Position numbers and translations under genes: made by a program. The notes beneath the pieces were generated by a model, which saw only the letters and a program-made list of their open reading frames with translations, did no database searches and had not been told where the DNA came from. From UBA6136 sp964344495 (GTDB taxonomy: Bacteria > Pseudomonadota > Gammaproteobacteria > Methylococcales > Methylococcaceae): a stretch of DNA of 8,591 nt. Below, one piece after another: positions 1 to 6,063 of this stretch. How positions within the stretch are numbered: position 1 is the first letter of the stretch; each line of letters begins with the position of its first letter. Where the stretch lies: the NCBI GenBank assembly GCA_964344495.1, contig CAYFNI010000093.1, positions 1 through 8,591 of the forward strand, written 5' to 3'.

Positions 1-52
1 TCGCCTCACATGTACCTGAAACATGCGTGTCTACCAATTTCACCACCTCGGC
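1..52 (-). tRNA. tRNA-Leu(CAG), 3' part beyond the window edge
   Basis: Read on the minus strand, the sequence from 52 down to 1 starts GCCGAGGTGG, the typical acceptor 5' strand of a bacterial tRNA-Leu. It continues with a D-arm containing AATTGGTAGAC and an anticodon arm with stem CATGT/ACATG around the loop TTCAGGT. Loop positions 34-36 read CAG, so the tRNA decodes CUG leucine codons. The start of the long class II variable arm (GTGAGGCGA) is visible before the sequence ends. The T-arm, the acceptor 3' strand and any CCA lie outside the window. No defect is seen in the visible part. The anticodon is read directly; leucine identity rests on the family sequence. Confidence 0.93.
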
Positions 53-75
53 ATCGAGGTGCCGCGCTAGGCGGC
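44..75 (-). other. leader hairpins at the tRNA-Leu 5' end
   Basis: Two inverted repeats sit at the start of the tRNA transcript. The first, GCCGC/GCGGC with a five-base loop, covers 61-75. The second is a perfect seven-base repeat, CACCTCG-ATGC-CGAGGTG on the minus strand, covering 44-61 and crossing the RNase P cleavage point at 52/53. Its leader half is nearly the same as the expected acceptor 3' strand (ACCTCGGC), so the leader could pair with the tRNA acceptor 5' strand. A functional role is speculative. Confidence 0.45.
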
Positions 76-89
76 CTTGGGAAGCGCGT

Positions 90-118
90 ATTCTGGTGAT
101 TCGACATTCGCTTGTCAA
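90..118 (-). promoter_or_regulatory. sigma70-type promoter of the tRNA-Leu gene
   Basis: On the minus strand a perfect -35 box TTGACA (118-113) is followed after exactly 17 bases by CAGAAT (95-90), which matches 4 of 6 positions of the -10 consensus. Transcription should start near base 83, giving a leader of about 30 bases before the mature tRNA 5' end at 52. The bases just after the -10 are GC-rich (ACGCGC). GC-rich discriminators are known at stable-RNA promoters repressed by ppGpp and DksA, so growth-rate control is likely here, but that is inferred. Confidence 0.65.
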
Positions 119-337
119 TAGTTGAAAATCGAGCACCATTAACGTTACCTCCAACAGTAGAGTTTTGCGGTGTCGGCGGCTACTTGGGCGTACGCAATCA
201 CGGCAGCGTCTCGGCACGGAGACCCTGCTTTTCGGCTGCGCTGATGTCTAGCGGGGTGTTGGCTTCTCCATGCCTCATTCCACCCAGTCGCGGCACGGTC
301 ACTGCTGCCTGGCAACGAGTCACATACTCACATTCAT

Positions 338-343
338 AGAGAG
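338..343 (+). promoter_or_regulatory. ribosome binding site setting the rnr TTG start
   Basis: The purine run AGAGAG ends six bases before TTG at 350-352. That is proper Shine-Dalgarno spacing, and no ATG or GTG is available in frame nearby, so the TTG is taken as the start codon. Confidence 0.6.
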
Positions 344-349
344 ATCGAA

Positions 350-2590
350 TTGGCTAACAAGTCACCCAAGAAGATTGGTTTGAAGGATCCTTTTGCGCAG
401 CGGGAGGCAGAGAAATACGCCCGTCCCATTCCCAGTCGCGAGCTGATTCTGGAGGTATTTGGTCAGCAGGGCGTCCCCTTGAGCGGTGATGAACTGGCAG
501 AACTGATTGGCGTGCTCGATGAAGAGGATCGTGAATCCCTGCGCCGACGGCTGAATGCCATGGAGCGTGACGGCCAGTTACTGCGCAATCGGCGTGATCG
601 TTACTGCATCGTCAATCAGACCGATCTGATTGCCGGTCGCGTGATTGCCCATCCAGACGGTTTTGGTTTCCTGCGGCCGGACGAGGGCGGCGAGGATCTG
701 TATCTCTCTTCAAAGGAGATGCGCGCCCTGATGCACGATGACCGGGCATTGGTGTGCGTGCGCGGCGTTGACCGTCGCGGCCGGCGTGAGGGCAGCGTGG
801 TGCAGGTTCTGGAGCGCAAGACCCACCGAGTGGTTGGGCGCTTGCACGAGGAGCGTGGCATCTATTTTGTGGTGCCCGATAGCAAATACATCACCCATGA
901 TTTTCTGATACCGAGCGAGTCCCTTGCCTCAGCGGTACCGGGCCAGATTGTGGTGGTGGAGGTGATCGAGCAACCGAGTCGCAAGCGCGATCCGATTGGG
1001 CGCATCGCGCATATCCTCGGGGAGCATATGGCGCCCGGGATGGAAATCGAGGTCGCCATACACAGTTACGATCTTCCCTGTGAGTGGCCGGCGGATGTGG
1101 AGACTGAAATTGCCGGCTTGGGGGAGGAGATTCCCGAGGCCGCGCGAGCAGGGCGTGAAGACATCCGGCATCTGCCGTTGGTGACCATCGACGGCGAGGA
1201 CGCGCGCGACTTCGATGACGCCGTGTACTGCGAGCCCACCGGCAAGGGCTGGAAGCTCTATGTTGCCATTGCGGACGTCTCCTCCTATGTCGAGCCCGAT
1301 ACCGCCCTGGATGCCGAAGCGCTGCGCCGCGGGACATCGGTGTACTTTCCGGACCGGGTCATTCCGATGTTACCGGAAGTGCTTTCCAATGGTCTCTGCT
1401 CCTTGAATCCGCGCACGGACCGGCTGTGCATGGTCTGTGAAATGACCATCAGCCGGGATGGCGTGCTGCAGAAATTCAATTTTTTCCAGGGCGTGATGAA
1501 TTCGCACGCCCGCTTCACGTACACCGAAGTGGCGGCGATTCTGGCCGGAGACAAGGCGCTAAGGCGGACCCATCGGGCGCTGATTCCGCATCTTGAGGAG
1601 TTGCATGCCCTGTATCGCGCCCTGCGTCGGGCCCGGGAGGACCGGGCGGCGATTGACTTCGAAACCCAGGAGTCCCGAATCGTTTTCGGCGAGGGAAAGA
1701 AAATCGACCGCATCGTGCCGGTCGTCCGCAACGATGCCCACAAACTGATCGAGGAGTGCATGTTGGCGGCCAACGCGGCCGCGGCCCGCTTCCTTGAGAA
1801 ACACAAGCTACCGCATCTGGTGCGCATTCATGAGGGTCCGGGCGCTGAAAAGCTGGCCGATCTGCGAACCTTGCTGGGCCGGTTGGGGCTGAGCCTTGGC
1901 GGTGACGAGAAGCCCGAGCCCAAGGACTATTGCCACTTGATTGATGAAATTGCCGGCCGCCCCGATGAGCACCTGATCCAGACCGTTCTGCTGCGATCCA
2001 TGGCTCAGGCGGTATACAGTCCCGAGCAGAAAGGGCATTTCGGCCTTGCGCTCGACATGTACACGCATTTCACGTCCCCGATCCGACGTTATCCCGACCT
2101 GCTGGTCCACCGCGCCATTCGCCATGCCATCCGTGGCCAGAAACGGGCAGCCTTCCGTTACAGCCCGACCGACATGGTTCACTTCGGCGAACACTGCTCC
2201 TTCACCGAGCGGCGCGCCGACGAAGCCACCCGCAATGTTGTGGCCTGGCTGAAATGCGAATACATGCTCGACAAACTGGGCGAAGAATTTGATGGCGTGA
2301 TCTCAGCCGTGACGGCGTTTGGTCTGTTCGTGGAACTGAAGGACATCTTCATCGAAGGGCTGGTCCATGTGTCCAGCCTTGATCGGGATTTTTTCCATTA
2401 CGATCCGGCCGGACTCATGCTCAAAGGCGAGCGCACCGGCAAAACCTATCGCCTGGGTGATGTGGTCCGGGTGATCGTGGCGCGGGTCAATCTGGATGAC
2501 CGCAAGATCGACCTCGACATGGTCAAGGCGCCAGAGCCGCAAAAGGCCGAGGCCAAGCCGCGCAAGAAAAAGACGCGTCGGAAGGCATGA
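350..2590 (+). CDS. rnr: ribonuclease R (3'-5' exoribonuclease, RNB family)
   Basis: RNase R degrades RNA processively from the 3' end, including structured RNA. In enterobacteria it acts in rRNA and tRNA quality control, in cold adaptation and with tmRNA-SmpB. The 746-residue product shows the family layout: an N-terminal winged helix (about 25-88), two cold-shock OB domains (about 90-250), the RNB catalytic domain (about 270-600) and an S1 domain (about 643-724). The catalytic signature VTIDGEDARDFDD starts at residue 278, placing the metal-binding aspartates at 281, 287, 289 and 290, which correspond to E. coli 272, 278, 280 and 281. A second conserved motif, HFTSPIRRYPDLLVHR, starts at 573. 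The protein ends in a lysine/arginine-rich tail of only about 22 residues, against roughly 90 in the 813-residue E. coli enzyme. The start is TTG. The stop overlaps rlmB, so the two genes form an operon. Confidence 0.97.
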   Translation: MANKSPKKIGLKDPFAQREAEKYARPIPSRELILEVFGQQGVPLSGDELAELIGVLDEEDRESLRRRLNAMERDGQLLRNRRDRYCIVNQTDLIAGRVIAHPDGFGFLRPDEGGEDLYLSSKEMRALMHDDRALVCVRGVDRRGRREGSVVQVLERKTHRVVGRLHEERGIYFVVPDSKYITHDFLIPSESLASAVPGQIVVVEVIEQPSRKRDPIGRIAHILGEHMAPGMEIEVAIHSYDLPCEWPADVETEIAGLGEEIPEAARAGREDIRHLPLVTIDGEDARDFDDAVYCEPTGKGWKLYVAIADVSSYVEPDTALDAEALRRGTSVYFPDRVIPMLPEVLSNGLCSLNPRTDRLCMVCEMTISRDGVLQKFNFFQGVMNSHARFTYTEVAAILAGDKALRRTHRALIPHLEELHALYRALRRAREDRAAIDFETQESRIVFGEGKKIDRIVPVVRNDAHKLIEECMLAANAAAARFLEKHKLPHLVRIHEGPGAEKLADLRTLLGRLGLSLGGDEKPEPKDYCHLIDEIAGRPDEHLIQTVLLRSMAQAVYSPEQKGHFGLALDMYTHFTSPIRRYPDLLVHRAIRHAIRGQKRAAFRYSPTDMVHFGEHCSFTERRADEATRNVVAWLKCEYMLDKLGEEFDGVISAVTAFGLFVELKDIFIEGLVHVSSLDRDFFHYDPAGLMLKGERTGKTYRLGDVVRVIVARVNLDDRKIDLDMVKAPEPQKAEAKPRKKKTRRKA

Positions 2591-3369
2591 AGGCGCGTCG
2601 CCGGGTTGCCGGCCTGCATGCGATCGAGTCGGTACTCAGGCACAGCCCCGACAAAATTGTGGCCGCCTGGGTGGATGCTGGGCGGGCCGATGCGCGCTTG
2701 TCGAGTCTGGTCGAGCAGTTGGGGCACTTTGGTATCAAGCCTCAGCCGGCCGGCCGGCAGCGGCTGGAGTCGCTGTCAGAGGGCCAGCAGCATCAGGGGC
2801 TGGTGATCGAGGTGGCCGTCACGACCGAGCTGGGTGAAAACGACTTATGGACAGCGGTCGAGGCCACTGGAGAACCGCCTTTTTACTTGGTGCTCGATCA
2901 TGTTCAGGATCCCCATAATTTCGGCGCCTGCCTGCGGACGGCGGATGCGGCCGGCGTGCAGGGCGTGATTCTGACCAAGGACCAGTCAGCCGGCATGACA
3001 CCGGTGGTCGCGAAAGTTGCCAGCGGCGCGGCCGAGACCATGCGGATTTACCGCGTCACAAACCTGGCCCGTACGCTCGCGAAGCTGAAGGAGGCCGGCC
3101 TTTGGATTGTGGGGGCGGCCGGTGAAGCCCGACATACGGCGTACGAAACGGATCTGAACGTGCCGTTGGCGCTGGTGATGGGGGCCGAGGGCAAGGGACT
3201 GCGGCGCCTGACCCGCGAACACTGTGATGTGCTGGTGAAGATTCCGATGGCGGGTACGGTGGAAAGTCTCAACGTGTCGGTGGCCACCGGGGTGCTGCTG
3301 TTCGAGGCCGTCCGGCAACGGACGCTGATTACTCCCCCGCCACGTCGCCAGGGTAAAGGTCTTTGCTGA
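2587..3369 (+). CDS. rlmB: 23S rRNA (guanosine-2251-2'-O)-methyltransferase RlmB
   Basis: This SpoU (TrmH) family enzyme of the SPOUT fold transfers a methyl group from S-adenosylmethionine to the 2'-O of G2251 in the P-loop of 23S rRNA. The 260-residue product has an N-terminal substrate-binding domain (about 1-75) and a C-terminal knotted catalytic domain. Motif 1 is LDHVQDPHNFGACLRTADAAG from residue 103, with Asn111 and Arg117. Motif 2 holds the VASGAAE segment. Motif 3 runs from VMGAEGKGLRR to IPMAGTVESLNVSVA, with Asn229. It is about 17 residues longer than the E. coli protein, mostly at the proline/arginine-rich C-terminus. The ATG overlaps the rnr stop as ATGA. AAGG sits only one base upstream, too close for an ideal ribosome site, so translation probably depends on coupling to rnr. 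This start agrees with the family N-terminus. The last 41 bases overlap an opposing gene. Confidence 0.96.
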   Translation: MKARRRVAGLHAIESVLRHSPDKIVAAWVDAGRADARLSSLVEQLGHFGIKPQPAGRQRLESLSEGQQHQGLVIEVAVTTELGENDLWTAVEATGEPPFYLVLDHVQDPHNFGACLRTADAAGVQGVILTKDQSAGMTPVVAKVASGAAETMRIYRVTNLARTLAKLKEAGLWIVGAAGEARHTAYETDLNVPLALVMGAEGKGLRRLTREHCDVLVKIPMAGTVESLNVSVATGVLLFEAVRQRTLITPPPRRQGKGLC

Positions 3370-3544
3370 GATGGATTTCCCGGCTTGGCATATCGGGCAT
3401 GAAACCGCGCTGGATGATGGCCCGGTTGAGTGCGAACAGCGGCAGCAGAATCAACACCGACAGTAACAGGAATCGCCCCAGGGTTTTCAGGACATGCCCG
3501 GGATGCAGGTGCATCCAGCTCCAGACATAGAGTTCCAACATCAT
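3329..3544 (-). CDS. small single-pass membrane protein, unknown function
   Basis: I do not recognise this 71-residue protein. It starts MMLELYVWSWMHLHPGH, followed by one strongly hydrophobic segment (about 22-40, including FLLLSVLILLPLFAL) and a polar C-terminal part of about 30 residues. It is predicted to sit in the inner membrane. No signal-peptidase site or enzymatic motif is seen. The case for a real gene is strong. On the minus strand a near-perfect Shine-Dalgarno, AAGGAGG, lies five bases before the first of two tandem ATG codons and eight before the second. A promoter-like pair lies further upstream. It diverges from mtnA and overlaps the end of rlmB tail to tail by 41 bases, so its last 13 codons and stop are antisense to rlmB. 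Function cannot be assigned from sequence. Confidence 0.75.
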   Translation of the reverse strand: MMLELYVWSWMHLHPGHVLKTLGRFLLLSVLILLPLFALNRAIIQRGFMPDMPSREIHLSKDLYPGDVAGE

Positions 3545-3548
3545 TGCC

Positions 3549-3555
3549 GCCTCCT
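3549..3555 (-). promoter_or_regulatory. strong Shine-Dalgarno of the small membrane-protein gene
   Basis: The minus strand carries AAGGAGG, nearly the full anti-16S complement, followed by CGGCA and then ATGATG. It is among the strongest ribosome binding sites in the window and is the main reason to call the gene real. Confidence 0.75.
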
Positions 3556-3570
3556 TCCCACGTTTTCCCG

Positions 3571-3598
3571 TTTATAGCCTGTCCAGACCATTCTACAA
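3571..3598 (-). promoter_or_regulatory. candidate promoter of the small membrane-protein gene
   Basis: On the minus strand TTGTAG (3598-3593) is followed after 16 bases by TATAAA (3576-3571). The -10 matches 5 of 6 consensus positions and the -35 matches 3 of 6. Transcription would start about 20 bases upstream of the start codon, just before the Shine-Dalgarno. It overlaps the opposing mtnA promoter candidate almost completely. Confidence 0.45.
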
Positions 3599-3599
3599 T
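3571..3599 (+). promoter_or_regulatory. candidate promoter of mtnA
   Basis: TTTATA (3571-3576) and TACAAT (3594-3599) are 17 bases apart and match the sigma70 -35 and -10 consensus at 4 and 5 of 6 positions. Transcription would start near 3606, leaving an mtnA leader of about 75 bases. The boxes share bases with the leftward promoter candidate, so the two polymerases would compete for the same DNA. Confidence 0.45.
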
Positions 3600-3616
3600 G
3601 ACCGGTTCTGACCGAC

Positions 3617-3642
3617 GGTGTGGAGCTCGGTTCCTCCATGTC
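3617..3642 (+). other. hairpin in the mtnA 5' leader
   Basis: TGGAG (3621-3625) and CTCCA (3634-3638) pair perfectly around an eight-base loop. The stem extends outward through three G-U pairs and a G-C pair to 3617 and 3642, about nine base pairs in all. I compared it by eye with SAM and SAH riboswitch cores and saw no match. It may be an RNA control element or chance structure. Confidence 0.3.
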
Positions 3643-3682
3643 CGATCAGGCCGGATGTGATGCACAGTAAGAGAGGGTGACG

Positions 3683-4714
3683 ATGAGCATGAATGATTCG
3701 GTGCGTGCCCTGCAGTGGGTGGATGAGGGACTGAGGCTGCTGGATCAGCGGCGCCTGCCCGACGCGTTGGTCTATGAAACCTGCCGGACGGCCCGCGAGG
3801 TGGCGGCGGCGATCACCGCCATGAAAGTGCGCGGGGCGCCTGCCATCGGCATTGCGGCGGCTTACGGCATGGTGCTCGCAGGGCGCGAGCATCAGGCTCT
3901 GACAGGCGCGGACTGGCAAGCCGCCATGGCGGCCGAGCGGGAAATGCTGGCGCGCTCCCGGCCGACGGCGGTCAACCTGTTCTGGGCGCTGGAGCGCATG
4001 GAGCGGACCATTGCCGCCCTCTCCACCGATCCGGTGGCGCAGTTGCTTCGGGCGGCGCAGGCAATTCATGACGAGGACATCGCCGCCAACAGGGCCATGG
4101 GCGCCTTTGGGGCGGACTATCTCAGGGACGCCACCGGTGTGCTGACCCATTGCAATACCGGATCGCTGGCGACTGGGGGTTACGGTACGGCGCTGGGTGT
4201 GATTCGCAGCGCCTGCCAGCAGGGCCTTAGCACGGTGTTTGCCACTGAAACCCGCCCTTGGGCGCAGGGCGCCCGCCTGACCATCTGGGAGCTGAATCAG
4301 GATCGCATCCCGGCGACGCTGATTGCGGATTCTGCAGCCGCCCTGCTGATGCGGTCGGGCAGGGTGCAATGGGTGATCGTCGGCGCGGATCGGATCGCCG
4401 CCAATGGCGATACCGCCAACAAGATCGGGACCTACGCGCTAGCGGTGGCAGCCCGGTACCATGGGGTGCGCTTCATGGTGGTGGCGCCAATGTCGACCAT
4501 CGACTGGCAGACGCCCGAAGGGCGTGCGATCGAGATCGAGGAGCGCGATCCTTGTGAGTTATTGCCAGTGGCCTTGGCCGGGACCGACAGCGTCATCCGT
4601 GCATGGAATCCGGTCTTCGATGTCACGCCGGCCGAGTTGATCGATGTGATCGTCACCGAGCGTGGCGTGGTCGAGAAACCTTCTGCGGAAACGCTGCGGC
4701 AGTTGCTGGGGTGA
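3683..4714 (+). CDS. mtnA: S-methyl-5-thioribose-1-phosphate isomerase
   Basis: MtnA converts 5-methylthioribose-1-phosphate to 5-methylthioribulose-1-phosphate in the cytoplasm. This is a step in recycling the methylthioadenosine left over from polyamine synthesis, leading to methionine or into related shunts. The 343-residue product belongs to the aIF-2B/eIF-2B-like family. Recognisable segments are KVRGAPAIGIAAAYG near the N-terminus, THCNTGSLATGGYGTALG with the catalytic Cys157, ETRPWAQGARLTIWEL, and VGADRIAANGDTANKIGTY with the catalytic Asp236. The C-terminal lobe contains IEERDPCEL. I place the start at ATG 3683 because GAGAGG (3671-3676) is six bases upstream; a GTG at 3677 in the same frame abuts that site and is less likely. 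No other salvage genes (mtnB, mtnC, mtnD, mtnK or mtnP) are in the window. Confidence 0.95.
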   Translation: MSMNDSVRALQWVDEGLRLLDQRRLPDALVYETCRTAREVAAAITAMKVRGAPAIGIAAAYGMVLAGREHQALTGADWQAAMAAEREMLARSRPTAVNLFWALERMERTIAALSTDPVAQLLRAAQAIHDEDIAANRAMGAFGADYLRDATGVLTHCNTGSLATGGYGTALGVIRSACQQGLSTVFATETRPWAQGARLTIWELNQDRIPATLIADSAAALLMRSGRVQWVIVGADRIAANGDTANKIGTYALAVAARYHGVRFMVVAPMSTIDWQTPEGRAIEIEERDPCELLPVALAGTDSVIRAWNPVFDVTPAELIDVIVTERGVVEKPSAETLRQLLG

Positions 4715-4739
4715 GCCCCGGCGAGGTGGGGCGGATTTT
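4715..4739 (+). terminator. weak intrinsic terminator after mtnA
   Basis: Immediately after the mtnA stop codon, GCCCC (4715-4719) pairs with GGGGC (4728-4732) around an eight-base loop, followed after three bases by TTTT. The stem is all G-C but short and the U-tract is poor, so readthrough into serS is possible. Confidence 0.35.
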
Positions 4740-4788
4740 CATGTGTGCTCGCCCGACACGTTAATTCAATGAACTATCAGGATTTTCA

Positions 4789-6063
4789 ATGCTAGATTCC
4801 AAACTCGTACGGGCTGAACTGGAGCAGGTGGAAGCCCAGTTGGCAAGACGCGCGTTCAGACTGGATACGGCGGCCTTCCGGGCGCTGGAGGAACGGCGCC
4901 GTGAGGTGCAGTCGAAAACCCAGTCACTGCAGAGCGAACGCAACAGTCGCTCCAAGCTGGTGGGGCAGGCCAAGGCGCGGGGCGAGGACATTCAGCCGCT
5001 GTTGGCAGACATGCAGCACATGGGCGATGAGTTGAAGCGGATGGAGTCCGAGCTGGATGTGATTCAGGCCCAACTCGAGGATCTGCTGCTGGGCGTGCCC
5101 AATCTGCTGGATGCCGATGTGCCGGAAGGGCGCACCGATGCCGATAACCGGGAAATCCACCGTTGGGGGGAGCCGCGCACGTTCGATTTTGAGGCCAAGG
5201 ATCACGTCGCCCTCGGGGCGGAACTCGGTCTGATGGATTTTGAGGCGGCGGCCAAGATAGCCGGGGCGCGATTTGTGGCCCTGCATGGTCCGCTGTGCCG
5301 TTTGCAGCGCGCGCTGGCTCAGTTCATGCTCGATTTGCATACCGGCGAGCATGGCTATACCGAGACCTACGTGCCGTTCATGGTCAATGCCGACAGCCTG
5401 CGCGGTACCGGCCAGTTGCCCAAGTTTGAGGCCGACTTGTTCAAACTGACCAGCGAACCGCCGTATTACCTGATTCCAACTGCCGAAGTTCCGGTGACCA
5501 ATCTGGTGCGGGACGCGATCATCGATGCCGCTGCCCTGCCGGTCAAATATGTGTGCCACACACCGTGCTTCCGTAGCGAGGCCGGTTCCTACGGCAAGGA
5601 TACGCGCGGCATGATCCGTCAGCATCAGTTCGAGAAAGTTGAGCTGGTCCAGATAACGTCGCCTGAGGCTTCGGCCGAGGCCCACGAGGCGTTGACGGCG
5701 CATGCCGAGGAAGTGTTGAAGCGGTTGGGCCTGCCCTTCCGTCGTATGCTGCTGTGTGCCGGTGATACCGGGTTTTCGTCCGCTAAAACCTATGATCTGG
5801 AGGTCTGGCTGCCGGGCCAGGCGGCGTATCGGGAAATTTCCTCGTGCAGCAATTTCAGGGATTTTCAGGCCCGGCGCTTGCGGGCCCGCTGGCGCAACCC
5901 GGAGACCGGCAAGCCCGAACTGGTGCATACGCTGAATGGGTCGGGATTGGCCGTTGGCCGGACATTGATCGCCATTCTCGAAAACTATCAGGATGCTGAC
6001 GGCCGCATTGAAGTGCCGGAAGTGCTCAGGCCCTACATGGGAGGCCTCGAGTGGATTGGTTGA
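4789..6063 (+). CDS. serS: seryl-tRNA synthetase
   Basis: This class II aminoacyl-tRNA synthetase charges tRNA-Ser (and tRNA-Sec where present) with serine in the cytoplasm. The 424-residue length is close to the 430 of E. coli. The N-terminal part (about 25-105) is the long antiparallel coiled coil that grips the tRNA-Ser variable arm, rich in Glu, Gln, Arg and Leu. The catalytic domain follows. A TAE motif (231-233) belongs to the serine pocket. Motif 2 is CFRSEAGSYGKDTRGMIRQHQFEK from residue 260, with Arg262 and Glu264. Motif 3 is NGSGLAVGRT from 383, with Arg391. ATG at 4789 is supported by AGGA six bases upstream and by the conserved family N-terminus (MLDSKLVR). Its last 13 bases overlap the next gene. 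I found no convincing separate promoter in the 74 bases after mtnA. Confidence 0.97.
   Translation: MLDSKLVRAELEQVEAQLARRAFRLDTAAFRALEERRREVQSKTQSLQSERNSRSKLVGQAKARGEDIQPLLADMQHMGDELKRMESELDVIQAQLEDLLLGVPNLLDADVPEGRTDADNREIHRWGEPRTFDFEAKDHVALGAELGLMDFEAAAKIAGARFVALHGPLCRLQRALAQFMLDLHTGEHGYTETYVPFMVNADSLRGTGQLPKFEADLFKLTSEPPYYLIPTAEVPVTNLVRDAIIDAAALPVKYVCHTPCFRSEAGSYGKDTRGMIRQHQFEKVELVQITSPEASAEAHEALTAHAEEVLKRLGLPFRRMLLCAGDTGFSSAKTYDLEVWLPGQAAYREISSCSNFRDFQARRLRARWRNPETGKPELVHTLNGSGLAVGRTLIAILENYQDADGRIEVPEVLRPYMGGLEWIG
6039..6044 (+). promoter_or_regulatory. ribosome binding site inside serS fixing a GTG start
   Basis: GGGAGG lies within the last codons of serS, six bases before GTG at 6051. 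Its strength and spacing pick this GTG as the start of the downstream gene and imply translational coupling to serS. Confidence 0.7.

Larger units (their letters stand above)
53..349. other. noncoding interval between tRNA-Leu and rnr
   Basis: About 300 bases separate the divergent tRNA-Leu and rnr genes. The left third holds the tRNA leader and promoter. In the rest I see no convincing gene: the longest frame, 75 codons from a TTG, has no ribosome site and a low-complexity product without a recognisable domain. I looked for a rightward promoter for rnr and found no well-spaced consensus pair. CATACT at 323-328 resembles a -10 box but lacks a -35 partner. The rnr ribosome binding site lies at the right end. 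Confidence 0.5.

Noticed and set aside
122..150. TTGAAA at 122 as a rightward -35 for rnr
   Set aside because: The hexamers at proper spacing (GTTACC, TTACCT) match the -10 consensus at only 2 of 6 positions.
112..339. 75-codon rightward frame before rnr
   Set aside because: TTG start without a ribosome site, product rich in Ser, Pro and Gly without a domain, and its start overlaps the tRNA promoter. More likely noncoding.
3430..3660. 76-codon rightward frame opposite the small membrane gene
   Set aside because: No Shine-Dalgarno and an unremarkable product; the leftward frame has a far better ribosome site and a coherent membrane helix.
3677..3682. GTG at 3677 as the mtnA start
   Set aside because: It directly abuts the GAGAGG ribosome site; ATG at 3683 has correct six-base spacing.
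3593..4369. 258-codon frame antisense to mtnA
   Set aside because: A shadow of mtnA; His/Arg/Gly-rich product with no recognisable domain.
4708..4719. GGGG-TGAG-CCCC hairpin over the mtnA stop codon
   Set aside because: Four-base stem without a following U-tract; the adjacent GCCCC/GGGGC pairing is the better terminator candidate and excludes it.
4924..5928. 334-codon frame antisense to serS
   Set aside because: Lies wholly inside serS; long antisense frames are expected in GC-rich coding DNA and the product shows no family motif.
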